Of a stretch of DNA of 64,000 bases, positions 1 through 10,835 are shown piece after piece (the first letter of the stretch is position 1; the number at the start of each line of letters is the position of its first letter). This DNA is from Amorphophallus konjac (taxonomy: Eukaryota; Streptophyta; Magnoliopsida; Alismatales; Araceae): positions 43,890,458 to 43,954,457 of the forward strand of contig CM040126.1 in the NCBI GenBank assembly GCA_022559845.1. Reading direction: 5' to 3'. Made by a program: the position numbers and the translations under genes. The notes under the pieces are model-generated. The model saw only the letters and a program-made list of their open reading frames with translations, did no database searches and was not told where the DNA came from.

Positions 1-493
1 CGCCAGAGGGGTTACCTCAATAAGAAGAAAAGATGATCGCGAATACCTGGTGATAATAGGATGCGGGATGGATGTGGGTTCCTTCCTCCACCTTCTATCG
101 GCCGGCCGATGAAGGGGGTTTTTCCTCTTTGATTACCTTTGAACAAAGAACAAACAAATAAAAGAAAAGGAGATCAGCCAAACGTGAGTGTAGTATCAAT
201 CCAAAGATGAAAGATGGTGATGAAAGAAGAGCATAAAGTGTGCACCTTTTGTTTGTTTTAAAACCCCTAAAGAATTAGGGAGAGGAAAAGAGATGCAATG
301 AAAACTAATGCAAGGAAGAGAATATGGTGATCGATGATGAGATGATGATGACAAACAACAACGAAGAGAAGAAAAGATCCATGCTGTTCCTGTAAACAGT
401 AAAGGGAAAACACTTTGCTTCGGATGTGGCAGCAGGAGGAAGCACAAGAAAAATCAATAGCTCTTAATCTCAATCACCAGCACCCGTGAACCT

Positions 494-540
494 CTGTGTG
501 TGTGTGTATGTGTGTGTCTCTGTGTCTGTGTCTGTGTGTC
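494..540. repeat. TG-rich microsatellite
   Basis: Imperfect (TG)n interrupted by TA and TC steps. It lies just beside the minus-strand TATA box. Confidence 0.8.
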
Positions 541-572
541 TATCTAACCTCGCGCGAGATCAACCAGGGCAT

Positions 573-582
573 CTTTATATAG
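573..582 (-). promoter_or_regulatory. TATA box, minus strand
   Basis: The minus strand reads CTATATAAAG, a canonical plant TATA box, followed downstream by the TG/CA repeat. It could be an LTR promoter or the promoter of an unseen transcript running to the left. No other promoter motif was identified. Confidence 0.35.
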
Positions 583-729
583 GGTCTCAATCACAGATAA
601 TCACAAATCTGGGAAGATAGGAATATGCAGTGGTCGTTAATGGCAAGGACTCTAGTTCCCAGATCGAGCAAGGTGATCAAGAAAGACAGGGAACTCTTCA
701 GGAAAGGCGAGTTTAAGCAGAACACGAAA

Positions 730-1110
730 GGGTGAGACACGACCTACCAAAGGGCGTCAATTACAAATTGACGACCACCTCCAGGGCGTTAATTCAAAAC
801 ACGACCGGGATAAAGGCGTCACTACCTGGATTTAATTTTGGCAACAAAACCTTCTTAATTTTGAAAAATTGTAAAGAGACGCCTGAAGCAAAGGAGTTAA
901 ACAAAAACACGCCCTATGGAAGGACGTTAATCATTGATTTCAATCGGGATGGGACTCGTAAAATACCAGGAATTGACACCCTTCCCTGTGGTCGTCCTTT
1001 CTTAATAACACGCCCCAGATTAGGTCGTTATTTAAAACACGCCCCTCTTCAAGTCGTGAATTCCAAAAATGCAAGAATTAATCACAAAAACACACAAAAA
1101 TAGGAAAACT
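730..1110. repeat. Degenerate repeat of ggcgt-TTAATT-acgcc units
   Basis: About eight spaced copies of GGCGT/ACGCC-type pentamers alternate with AT-rich TTAATT cores, so that many neighbours form imperfect inverted repeats. The open frame across it (732-1103, plus) encodes no recognisable domain and is best read as a by-product of the repeat. The unit is too diverged to define an exact period by eye. Confidence 0.4.
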
Positions 1111-1129
1111 TTATATTATAGAAATATTG

Positions 1130-2073
1130 AAGTTCACTTTGGGGCGCTATCATAGTGACATGAGATTTGATCAACAAAGCGTCAATTTTGGCGTGTCTAC
1201 AATTACATGTAACAATGTCCGCGCATATAGGGCCCGATCTGGTCCTGGGAGGAGCACCCGAAAGTACTTGTGCCCATGGGAGTCATATTGATCACGGTGT
1301 GGCATTGCACCGAAGTACTTGCTTGAATCTACGACACCCCACTATCCCTCTCTCTCTCGCGTGCTTGACTTGATTGACTTGACACGACTTGCGTGGCCCG
1401 GAATGGGAAAAGTATTTGCTTGTTAATAGCCATTACCTCATGACATGAAAAAACTTTATTGATATACTTGGTACTCGTTCAAATACTTGAAATTCCCTAT
1501 CTTAGATCAACAGTACATGTTATTTCCTCCCGTTATCATGTTGAATTCCGTATCGTTCTATTTTACATGATTGACATGCTAGACTTGCATTTTCATTTGA
1601 AAGAGGTAATTACTTAAACCAATTGCTAGTTCTTGAGATATAATTCCTACTGAGCATTCGCTCATCAAGTTCTTTTCCCCAAACCTTTCAGGTAATACGG
1701 ACCCTGACTCGGACTCGGATGGGCAGGAGCAAGAGTGACGAGCGTAGAATCTGCAAGCATCATGCTACTACACCTTATCGTGTCTAGTCGTCCTGAGTTT
1801 ATTCTTGAAGTCTTGTCGTTAGAACTTATGTTATTTCAAGAGTTGTAACATTTAAGGCTTGTGGGCCTGATTAGAATTGTTAAGTCTTGGAGTTATGTGA
1901 CTTTGTTTAATGGTTAAGTTGTTATCAATGGTATCTGTACTTGGTTATGTTTTAAAATTCTTGTCTTATTGCGCACTCTGTTATGATGTTGAAATTCTAC
2001 TTGCTCTGATTGATATGATTGATATAAACTCGTCACGTTCTCCCCGGGTTCCTTCCGCGCTCGGGGCGTGACA
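1130..2073 (+). mobile_element. LTR end, Ty3/gypsy (Tekay/Del-like)
   Basis: The right edge ends in GGGGCGTGACA, the terminal style of Tekay/Del-type LTRs. Upstream, at 1665-1750, is the pyrimidine-rich TTTCAGGTAA-like segment followed by a GC-rich stretch that also occurs in the better defined Tekay LTRs at 48049-50570 and 61070-63314. Immediately after position 2073 the antisense PMD gene resumes, so this LTR sits inside that gene as a solo LTR or the 3' LTR of a truncated copy. The left edge is a guess and no target duplication could be confirmed. Confidence 0.5.
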
Positions 2074-4340
2074 GGCTTGGCCTCTCGAGCCCTTTTGTGT
2101 GCGATCTTGTACGCAGCCACTTCCTGTTCCTTGCCCTGCCTCAACCGGAGGAGGTGCTCCGGGTCGATATCAAGGACCGGCACTGGCTGTCGGCTCAGAA
2201 ACCTCCTCTCTGCCCCATCCCAGCAGTCGGTCCGGGATAATCGGTAATAGGCTGTCCGGGCATTCCACCACTTTACGTACTCCGGGGTCACCCGTGGAAT
2301 CCGACCCGGGGCTGGCACCCTAAAGGAGGCAGTGTCTGCCCGATGAAAGAAATCCCACCAGGTTCGGGCAGTCTCAGCAGTGGGGCTCCCCCGGAGACTT
2401 CGCACCGGCAGATCAAAGCGTGCACTATGCGTCGGGATATGTTGATCATACCCAAAATTCCTGCCAAAGCGAAAGGGATAGTACGGCTCCAGGAACAGAC
2501 TGTCCCCCTTTCGAAAAGCCAGCACACTTGGACGAGTGGACATCGCCCAGGCTCTGAGCTCCGGCTCCAACAACGGGCGAACCACATTCTCCTGACTGAT
2601 TGGGTGCACGTACTTTTACACCTGGTCATCCCTGCATTCCCGTTTACTGTTTACCAATGGGCTTGAATGAGCAGCCAGGGTCCAGAAGTGAATAGTGCCG
2701 GCAGCATCAAGGGGCACGGTCGTCAGCCTGCCCCGGATGTCGTATAGTCGCATGGACGTCGAGGCTGACTCCACGCTCGCAAACTCCAGCATCCGTGGAA
2801 CTAACCCCCAGCCTTGAATGGTGTGTGGGGCGAACTCTGGGAATAAGGAACAAACCCACGCATTGAAAAAATGCAGTGGGCACACATACCGTGCCTTTCG
2901 CGGGAATTGGTGAGTGCTGACATACCCGAGCGCCTTGTAGATCAGACACAGAGTAGCTGGACACACAGACAACTTGATACCCCAGGCCATCTGGCAGGCC
3001 GGGTAGATCGCATCTGGCCGAATGACAGTCTCGTCTCCATACGGCATGGCGAACGAGCACAACCAATAAGTCAGGAACGCCGCACAATGCGTCAGCGGGT
3101 CGACCCTTGCCGGATTGGGCTCGCTTCGGCACCCTCGGGAAGAAATCTTCACATCAACCTTCGGCTTAGCACGCTTCTTGCTGGCGGCGGCAGTGCCTAT
3201 GTGCGGGAAGTATTTGTATTGTTTCAGGCCGTCTTAGAAGTACTGCAACCACAAGGTCATGCGGACTCTCTTCCGGTCTCCACGAGGGGGTTGCTTCCCG
3301 CCGTGCGCCAACTGATAAAGGTCTCGGTACGCCTTCATAAGATACCGATACGAATAGTCAAGGGAGTAGTAGCCTTCCCCGTTGGTCTCGTCCTTGATCA
3401 TATCTGGGAGGCAAACTTCTTCGTAGGGCTCCCCGTCAATAGGCAAGCCACTGAGTTGACTGAGACTCCACAAGTCCAATGAAGTCTCGCCCTTTGCCGT
3501 ATAAAAGGTGTTAGTCTCTGCATTGAATATTTCAATCATCCCGCAACAGAGGCCCCTGGAAATGGGGTAGCTATACCGGGAGGCATAGACACTGTGATAA
3601 ACGCCAGCCCGGATAAGGATTGGGACGTAATTGAACAGCACATATTCGGTGAATTCCACGCCCCCCTCCCGAAAGGTATGCGCGTCCTTGAGCCTTAACT
3701 CCCCGAACCAGCCCAGCGCCAGTTCATGCTTGAATCGGATGGCCAAGCAATCCAGCAAGAAGGGTTCTTCTCTGTACCCCCACTTTAATGGAGCCAAGAA
3801 CAGACCGAACCAGGGGTGCTCACCCTGAACTCGCCCAGCAGCTGTATCCCACCGAGCAGGGGTGAACTGAGGCGCCCGCACTAACTTATCCTCTACCGGC
3901 AACACGGCTTCGAGCCCCAAGATGGGTTTCCATTCTTGAGCCTCTCCCACCGGATACATCAGGATACTCCTCGGAACGCTGTAGAGCAGGCTGTCCCGGG
4001 ACCGCAGAATCGCCCGCTCGGTGTCCTTAACAACTCGGAAGTTTCACCTCTCCTGGTGACTGAGATGCTTCAGGAAGCGGATGAGGTGCTTGTCCTTCGG
4101 GTAGTCCTTCCGGTACTCCCCCGTAGCCCGGTCAAAAGTCAGGCTACCCTCGGCCCGAGTGAGCCTGCGAAAATCCATCGTCTCGGTGTCGGAGCCTGAT
4201 GATCCAGCCAGGGACGCTATCTCGGCATGCTCCCTGTCCAAGTCCTCCACATTAAACCATGTAACCATCGGCACCGGGGGTGGGAGAACGCGTTCGGCAC
4301 CGGAAGCAGCAGAAGCAACAGAATCTCTTGGGGCAGCCAT
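2074..4340 (-). pseudogene. Antisense plant mobile domain (PMD) protein, copy 1
   Basis: This minus-strand gene resembles the aminotransferase-like plant mobile domain family (PF10536), an additional antisense gene known from Tat-type Ty3/gypsy retrotransposons. The start Met is at 4340 (MAAPRDSVASA). The N-terminal region reads through FGLFLAPLKWGYREEP and SLDLWSLSQLSGLPIDGEPY at 3959-3234. The PMD-like core with CAAFLTYWLCSFAMP and PLHFFNAWV lies at 3152-2616. A third block with RVTPEYVKWWNAR lies at 2609-2074. Stops interrupt it near 4044, 3234 and 2616, and the C-terminus is cut off by the LTR ending at 2073. Compared with copy 2 (27020-36530) it lacks the serine/acid-rich linker and the coiled-coil tail. 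The molecular function of PMD proteins in retroelements is unknown; membership of this family is clear by motif, function is not. Confidence 0.75.
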
Positions 4341-4609
4341 CTTTCTACAAGTTGCAAAACACCTCAAGTCAGGGCGAGACAGAAACAGAAAAAGAGAAAA
4401 AAAAGAAAATTACGAAGGGGCTATGCTGTAATTAAACTAAACAGAACGCCAATAATTTCTGACGAAATTTCGACAGAGTTTCCCCTAGGATGGAGGCGTA
4501 AGGGGAAAACACGGGTGCACGTCCATAAGGAGTGACGGCCCCAACAAAGTCACGGTGTGCCTAAGGGTGACACCGGAGATCCTCCGGTTGAAGAAGTCTT
4601 CTTCTCCCC

Positions 4610-4980
4610 TTCACCGGCACACCCCGTGCCTCTCTTCAGTGGCACACCCATGCCGGGCCCCTCAGCGGCACACTCGTGCCCCCTCAGCGGCACACCCGTG
4701 CCCCTCTCAGCGGCACACCACGTGCCCTCTCTTCAGCGGCACACCCCGTGCCTCTCTTCAGCGGCACACCCCGTGTCTCTCTCCAGCGGCACACCCCGTG
4801 CCTCACTCCAGCGGCACACTCCGTGCTCCCCTCTCAGCGGCACGCCCGTGCCCTCTCCTCAGCGGCACACCCATGCCCCCCTTCTCCAGCGGCACACCCG
4901 TGCCCCCCACCAGCGGCACACATGTGCCCTCTCCCAGCGGCACACCTGTGCCCCCGCCAGCAGCACGCTCCGACGCCGTG
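4610..4980 (+). repeat. Spaced CAGCGGCACAC minisatellite, array A
   Basis: Fourteen copies of CAGCGGCACACC (one begins AGTGGCACACC, the last is CAGCAGCACGC) occur at 20-27 bp intervals, separated by variable C/T-rich spacers. The motif is far better conserved than the spacers. It lies upstream of the antisense PMD gene and about 800 bp before the LTR of the same element. The translated frames (HTPC, GTPVP, AAHPV repeats) are by-products. Confidence 0.85.
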
Positions 4981-4999
4981 ACCGCCTCCACCTCATGCC

Positions 5000-5600
5000 G
5001 AAGAGAAGAAGAAGAATAGATGAAGATGAAGAAGAAGAGATGAAGAGGAAGAAAAGAAGAAGAAGAGGAGGAAAGGGAAGACGGGAGCCTAGGGCTCCGT
5101 AGTCTCCGAGCGAAAGAAGAACGATAAGAAGAAGAGGAAGAAAAGGAAGAGGAGAATGGAAGAAGAAGAGAAGAGGAAGAGAAGAAGGAAGAAGAGAGAA
5201 AGAAGAAGAGGGAGGGGAGAAGAGCACGATGGCCTCCTCACCCCGAGCACCGACGACGGCGGTGAGCGGCGGTGGCATCCGACGGAGGAAGACAGAGGAG
5301 AAAGAGGGGGTGGGAGCCGAAGAGACAAGGAGAGAGAGAGGGGGGAATTTCGAACTCCCCCCACCCCTTTTATAACCGCTTCATAAGAAAAGAGAGAAAA
5401 GGAAAAGAAAAGGGAAGGAAACAAAAAGGACAAAAGGGAGAATAGAGAAGAGAAAAAGGAAAAAATAAGAATAAGAAGAGAAAAAAGAGAATAAAAAAAA
5501 AGAAAAAAAAGAAAAGAGAGAAGAGAAAAAGAAGAAGAAAAAGAGAGAAGAAAAAAAAAGAGAAAGAAAAAGAGAGAGAAGGAAAAGGGAAAGAAAAGAA
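5000..5600 (+). repeat. Purine-rich (GAA/GGA/AAAG) stretch
   Basis: Roughly 600 bp in which the plus strand is overwhelmingly A and G, broken by a mixed insert near 5220-5290 and 5350-5390. It lies in the 3' untranslated part of Tat element 1, between array A and the polypurine tract. The long Ser/Phe/Leu frames on the minus strand are low-complexity artefacts. Confidence 0.75.
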
Positions 5601-5770
5601 TACGTATATGCATATATATATATATGATAAATGATAATGATATAATAAATATACAATAGACATAACAATGTCTACGTCACATATTTTACGTACGTACGCC
5701 CAGTAATGTATGTTAATTCCATAGTTACACCCGCGAGAACCGTCCGGCTCATCCTTCGCCCGCGCTGCCC
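5600..5770. other. Spacer before polypurine tract
   Basis: Contains a short TA-rich run (5615-5660) and otherwise unique sequence. Nothing else was recognised. Confidence 0.4.
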
Positions 5771-5786
5771 GTGGGTGGGGGGCATT
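5771..5786 (+). promoter_or_regulatory. Polypurine tract of Tat element 1
   Basis: GTGGGTGGGGGGCATT directly precedes an LTR-like TGTGGACA start. The same arrangement (GGGGGGCATT then TGTTGGCA) precedes the LTR at 37263. This is the usual plus-strand priming site just upstream of a 3' LTR, so the LTR at 5787 should be the 3' LTR of the element carrying PMD copy 1. Confidence 0.65.
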
Positions 5787-6059
5787 TGTGGACATATAAA
5801 ATTGTACGTCCATATGTCCCGCCAAGCCCCCGCATTGATGTCAAAGTCAAAAGGAAAGGACCCGGAGAGACTGGCCATCCAGGGCTCCGGGAGAACACTA
5901 CCGTCCGTCAAATCCCCACATTTCCATAGCGCATTAAACGACTAAAAAACATAGGATACCCTCCTGAATTTAATACACTGCTATGGACCCACCCTCGAGT
6001 CCCTAACGGTGAAGAAAATGCTCCGAAGAGTTCACAACTATAAATCCCTGAGGCAAAGG

Positions 6060-6600
6060 CAGAGGCCTCTTCCAAACGGCACGCCCTTTGCCTTTCAACG
6101 GCACACTGCCCTGAAATGCCTTCAAACGGCACACTATCAACGCCCTTTCAACGGCACACCGTTGTTGTCCTCCAACGGCACACTGTTGTTGTCCTCCAAT
6201 GGCACATTGCCTAGTGCCCCCATCGGCAGGCCCTCAAAGGTGCCTCCAACGGCACACACCCCTGGAAGCCTCTTCCAACGGCACACTGCCCTGAAGAGCC
6301 CCAGCGGCACACTCCATGGTGGTGCTCCCAACGGCACACCCGGTGGTGCCTCCCAGCGGCACACCCCTAAGAGGCCCCTTCAACGGCACAACGCCTCAAT
6401 GCCCTTCCAACAGCACAATAGTCGTGCCCTGTCAGTGGCACAATCATCATGCCGTCCAGCGGCACACGCAAACGAGCCCTCCAGCGGCACACGCAAACGA
6501 GCCCTCTAGCGGCACAATCGTTCTGCCCCTCCAACGGCACAACATCTTGGCCCTTCCAGTGGCACAGCGTTAAACCTCCCGGGACGGCACAACCCGGCAG
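6060..6600 (+). repeat. Spaced (C)AACGGCACAC minisatellite, array B
   Basis: About nineteen copies of YCAACGGCACAC or CAGCGGCACAC with variable C/T-rich spacers, spacing about 20-40 bp. It is the same motif as array A but in the LTR rather than the internal region, and with a preferred A in place of G at the third position. The repeat lies 180-720 bp upstream of the LTR TATA box, that is, in the U3 region. Confidence 0.85.
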
Positions 6601-6781
6601 AAGACACAACGGTCAGTAGGCAGACCCATTGGCGCGCAGCTCGGCCACTTCCAACGCCCGCTAGCACCCGCCTTGGTGTCACCTTCTGGTTGGATGAGGG
6701 AGATCCCCACCTGACGGAGACAAGATCCGGGTCAACCTCGGATGGTAGTGCCATCATGAGGTCCCCCGTCAACAGCCCACC

Positions 6782-6789
6782 TATAAAAG
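6782..6789 (+). promoter_or_regulatory. LTR TATA box
   Basis: CTATAAAAGCC followed by a purine-rich leader (AGAAAGAAAGAGAAAGGG). It is positioned about 1 kb into the LTR, like the TATA box at 38270 in the downstream LTR, and probably marks the U3/R boundary region. Confidence 0.6.
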
Positions 6790-7479
6790 CCTCTCAGAAA
6801 GAAAGAGAAAGGGAGGAGATGCGAAGACACCTGTTCGAAGAGAGCACTAGAGAAGAAGAAGAAGAAAAGAAGAAGGTAGAGAAGAGCGGAGGGATGGAGA
6901 GGAACTGAGCTACCTGTACAGGGGGGAGAAGGGACGGGGTGAAGGGAAGCATCCTCCCTCGTTCCAACTCTCCCCATTGCTATTTCATGTTGTTCCTCTT
7001 TTCGTTTCTTGACCCCTTTTTTGTTCTTTCTCTTTCCATGCTCTTCTGTTCTGCAGTGCGATGTAGCTGGCCTCCGAATCTTGGCCTTTGCCATTTTTTT
7101 TGCAGTTCATATCATGAATAAAAAAATGCCCTTGGGTTCTATCTTCTGTTGCATCCACTGTCTTCTTCTCATCATTCGCCTGTGGTTTGCATTTTCACCC
7201 TAGTTTTCTGGCTTCGTTATGATTGCCCCTTGTGTCAACAGTTAGCTCAGCTCAACGTGTGGTGCTCTTGGCTTGCCAGTGCGGTTTGGCTCTTCCCTTT
7301 TTCGATGGCCTTCCATAGTGTGAGCGGTCCCTCACTTCCTCCGCCTATGGGTTCGTTAGCACCCATTACCCCTGTCTAGCTGCCGATACCCCTCCACTGG
7401 CTAGGAGGCTTTTCAGCCTTTCCTCCAGAATCCACGGTGTGCATACACCTATTCAAGCCCCCAGTCATCAACTTACTCA

Positions 7480-7690
7480 GGCCTTTCAGCGGCACACCTC
7501 CCTGGGTCTGCTAGCGGCACGCTCATCCCTAGATTTGCCCAGCGGCACACACTTCCCGTTCTTCCGCTTAGCGGTACACTTCCAGGCATCTACCCAGCGG
7601 CACACCCTCCCCAGCCGCCAGTGGTACACCCTTGGCTGCCTCAGCGGTATGCCTGTCTTACTGGCCTGCTCAGCGGCATATACCTTGGAT
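7480..7690 (+). repeat. CAGCGGCACAC minisatellite, array C
   Basis: Eight spaced copies of CAGCGG(C/T)A(C/T)(A/G)C downstream of the TATA box. The motif has drifted toward CAGCGGTACAC, as in array D. Confidence 0.75.
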
Positions 7691-8149
7691 GTCACCTCTG
7701 CTGTACACTCGTAGCTTGCATCAATCTATTGATTTCTCGTTCGGTGTTTTCTCCGAGTTTTCCGAAGTTTCCTCAAAGGTGGCTGCTTAGGCACACACCT
7801 CAGTTGTTGGTTCATGTCACTCCCTGTGGGCATGTTCCTTGTTATTCCCTTACCACCCGGGTTAAGGGGAGGTGCTACCGAATTTTTGTCAGAAATAACA
7901 ATATGTTGAAAGACAAAAAGGGAAGCAATAAACAAATGAAGTGAGCAACAATAAAACATTCTAACCAAGATAAAGGAACTATTCAAGGCTCTAAGATTTG
8001 GACTGAACAAGACTCCAAGAACCGCACCGCTGAACATGATTTGGGATTCAATCTCATGGCAGGGAACTGAAAACTTAACCATTTGTGACTCCCTATCAGA
8101 CATGAACTGGACACAGGATCCTCTCTCGAACCCTGGCCCCCTCCTTGAG

Positions 8150-8660
8150 CGGCGCACTTTGCTTGGTTTCATTCTCCACTCTTCCCAGTGGTACACTCCC
8201 ACCTGCCTCCAGTGGTACGCCTCAGTTCTTCCCCCTTTTACCTTCAGCGGCACACTCCTAGATCCCCCAGCGGTACACTCTCCGTTGCCTTCTGAGTAGT
8301 ACACCTCCTCTACCCTTCAGCGGTAAGCTCCCCTTGGCTCCCCAGTAACACACTTCCAAATCCTCCAGTGACACACTTCCCAACTCTCCAGCGGTACACT
8401 CCCAGTTGGACTTTGTTCAATCTCTTGAACTTCGTTCCATCCATCTGAACTCCATCCCACTTTTCCTTAACCCTTCACTCCCAGTTCAACCCTTCCAGCG
8501 GTACACTCCCAGTGCTCCAGCGGTACACTCCCCTTGGCCCTCTAGCAGTGCACTCCTCCAACTCTTCCAGCGGTACACTCCCAGCTCTCCAGTGGTACGC
8601 TCCCCAATTCTCCAGCGACACACTCCTAATTCCACCTCCAGCGGTACACTCCACCATTCC
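8150..8660 (+). repeat. CAGCGGTACAC minisatellite, array D
   Basis: About seventeen spaced copies, mostly CAGCGGTACACTCC with variants CAGTGGTACGC and CAGTGACACAC. A non-repeat gap lies at 8410-8490. It belongs to the same family as arrays A to C but is dominated by the T variant. Confidence 0.8.
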
Positions 8661-8666
8661 TCCAAT

Positions 8667-8772
<106 letters not shown>

Positions 8773-9527
8773 AAAGGTATAATAAAAGGAACAATAATTA
8801 ACAATAATAGTGATAGAATAGGGGGTGGTTCCAATCAAAATAATGAGCGGAGAGAAGATAACAAAAGGGAGTAGTGCTAATAAATGAGCGATAATGATGA
8901 ATGTCACCCGAGGCAACTCACGAACATAATGATATGGCCCTCGTCTCTCTCCTTCTTGGATTCCAAACCCGGGAATATTAATGATGCTCTTGTAGGCCGA
9001 GCGTCACCCTCGGGAATCGTCTCTCCCGTCATGGTGACCGTCCGGCCTTACCTCGGGCGAATATCTCACCAGGGTCCCCTCCCTCACTGGGGTCTGACTT
9101 TCCCCCTTGCATTAAAATTGCCGTCCCTCGGTAGACATTTGCATGGATTTGTCCCCCATTACTGTCTTGTTTTCCGTACGGACTTTTTTCCAAACATGGA
9201 ATGGTCCATCGGTGACCGACATAATCTGAGTGTTCATGCCCTCACCTCGGGCTTACTGCATAACCCGGTTACCATTTCCTTCCTGTATTAATTAATATTT
9301 CTTTCGATCGTGGAGCCCTTATTTCCGACAATTAATCAAGGGTATTCCCCTCTCCGAGGGGATGCAAATGACGTTGTGACCTTTGTGGCATAACGGGTCT
9401 CAGTCCCGACACGAACCACACAATCATATGATTAGTCAGGCCGAGCGCACCATGGGCTTCCACGAAGCCCGAACAAATCGTCACCTTGGTGACTGGCACG
9501 CCCACGCACTCAATAAACGAATGAACT

Positions 9528-10835
9528 GTGAAGAGAATAATATGTGATAAGAAGTGCGTCCACAGTGACCTGGCCACCGACGAGTCGTACCTACTAAAAT
9601 TTTTTGGGTCCTCGCTAACGGGGCTCGCATTTGAATGGTACTCCAGCCTTCCGGCCGGGTCGATCAACGACTGGCCGAATATGCAAAAGAAGTTCAGAGA
9701 GAGGTTTCACGTCACCGAATGGGAGGTCACGGTGGCTGAGCTCTACTCAACAAGGCAGAGGGCAGATGAGACAGCCCTTGAATATATCAAGAGGTGGAGA
9801 AACCTTGGAATGAGATGCAAGTGGCCTCCGCACCAGGAGGACGCTGTGCAAATATGCAAGCAGAACCTCAGGAGAGAGGTACTAGAAAATATGATTGGCA
9901 TGGAAACGTTCGACCGTCTGAACAATGTTGTGACTGAGGTAGAAGCCTTCCTGGCGAGACCTGCCCCAACATCAGCTGTTGCCACTACACAAAAAGGCAA
10001 GATAACAGAACGGTGCCAAGAGCCTAAAGAAGCAAATGCCCTTGATATCAAGGCGTTTGAACAGCAAAAGGACAAAGGCAAGAGGGTAGCTGCCCCTCGG
10101 CCTGCTAAAACCAAGGATGGTAAAGATGGTCCCTCACTCCGGGATAAGATGAAGAAGGCCTACTCTTTCCCAAAGCAGAAGACCAAGATTTTATTTGACT
10201 GGGTTACCCAGTATGATAAGGTCACCCTGCCCGAGCCAAAGAGGCCAGAGGACCTGAAAAGAAGAGACAGCTCAAGATTTTGCCCCTACCACCAGATGCT
10301 AGGACATCCAATTGAAGACTGTTATGTTTTCAAGGATATTATCGATGGCATGGTGAAGAAAGAAGAGATAGACTTGGGGAAGTACAGGGTTGACCCTCCA
10401 CAACTGCATGAAGCACCTCTGAGAAGATCCGCGGTCAACATGGTCTCTCTATATCAGGCATTGCCTGAAGAGACCATAGAAGCCAGCACTCAGCATACTT
10501 ATGAAACCTGCTTTCTAGCCCCAATGAAAGAGCAAGAGGGATGGCAGCAAGTCCCTGCAAAAATCAAGAAGAAAGGCACATCTCGCCCGAAAGTGGGAGT
10601 GCAGATCCGTGGCACCACACCACGACCCCCTTTGCCAGTGGCAACACCTGTGTGGACCAATCCACCTGCAGTCATCAGAATACCTACCCACAACCGGAGG
10701 AGGCATACTCCATTGCCAATGGTCAAGGAAATTAGTACAGAAGCCCAGCGGCTGCAAGACTATATCAATGGACTAGATGAATATGTACAACCCGAACTGG
10801 AGCCTTTACTGGTACGGGATTATGTCCCGTGGTAG
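9528..10835 (+). pseudogene. gag: Tat gag (Retrotrans_gag domain)
   Basis: A 435-residue frame that lacks the usual N-terminus. Residues about 20-145 match the gypsy capsid domain, with SSLTGLAFEWYSSLP and a following ALEYIKRW segment. A CHHC metal-binding variant, CPYHQMLGHPIEDC, lies at about residues 250-263, followed by VFKDIIDG, typical of Tat gags. The apparent start Met lies inside sequence homologous to LTR/UTR and is unlikely to be the native start. The frame ends at a TAG at 10833, but gag-like reading continues beyond it. Confidence 0.8.

Larger units (their letters stand above)
1..730. other. Unassigned flank
   Basis: No coding similarity could be recognised on either strand. The stretch holds a TG-rich simple repeat and a good TATA box on the minus strand, both listed separately. 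The short open frames on the minus strand are low-complexity Ser/Leu/His sequences and look like chance. It is probably part of an LTR or untranslated region of a repeat that extends to the left of the window. Confidence 0.5.
5787..7892 (+). mobile_element. LTR of Tat element 1
   Basis: Starts TGTGGACATA right after a polypurine tract. A TATAAAAG box lies about 995 bp inside, followed by an AG-rich leader, the same spacing as in the LTR at 37263. The primary sequences of the two LTRs are strongly diverged by eye. The right end is uncertain: a conserved block at about 7845-7895 (GGGGAGGTGCTACC) matches 39710-39760 and may mark the LTR end, but homology resumes at 9290-9530, so the LTR could be longer. 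It contains minisatellite arrays B and C. Confidence 0.5.

Noticed and set aside
1857..2073. A short LTR beginning TGTGGGCC with GGCT duplication
   Set aside because: The 4-bp match is too short, and homology to Tekay LTR structure extends well to the left of it.
4555..5102. Histidine/proline-rich proteins of 100-180 residues on the plus strand
   Set aside because: All three frames are open because the minisatellite has few stop codons; the protein repeats merely mirror the DNA repeat.
5089..5825. Long Ser/Phe/Leu-rich membrane-like proteins on the minus strand
   Set aside because: They are translations of a polypurine/polypyrimidine stretch with no domain or start context.
4610..8660. CRISPR-like alternation of repeat and spacer
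   Set aside because: The repeated core is only 10-12 bp, spacers vary from 8 to 30 bp and are low-complexity C/T, and the context is a plant retroelement.
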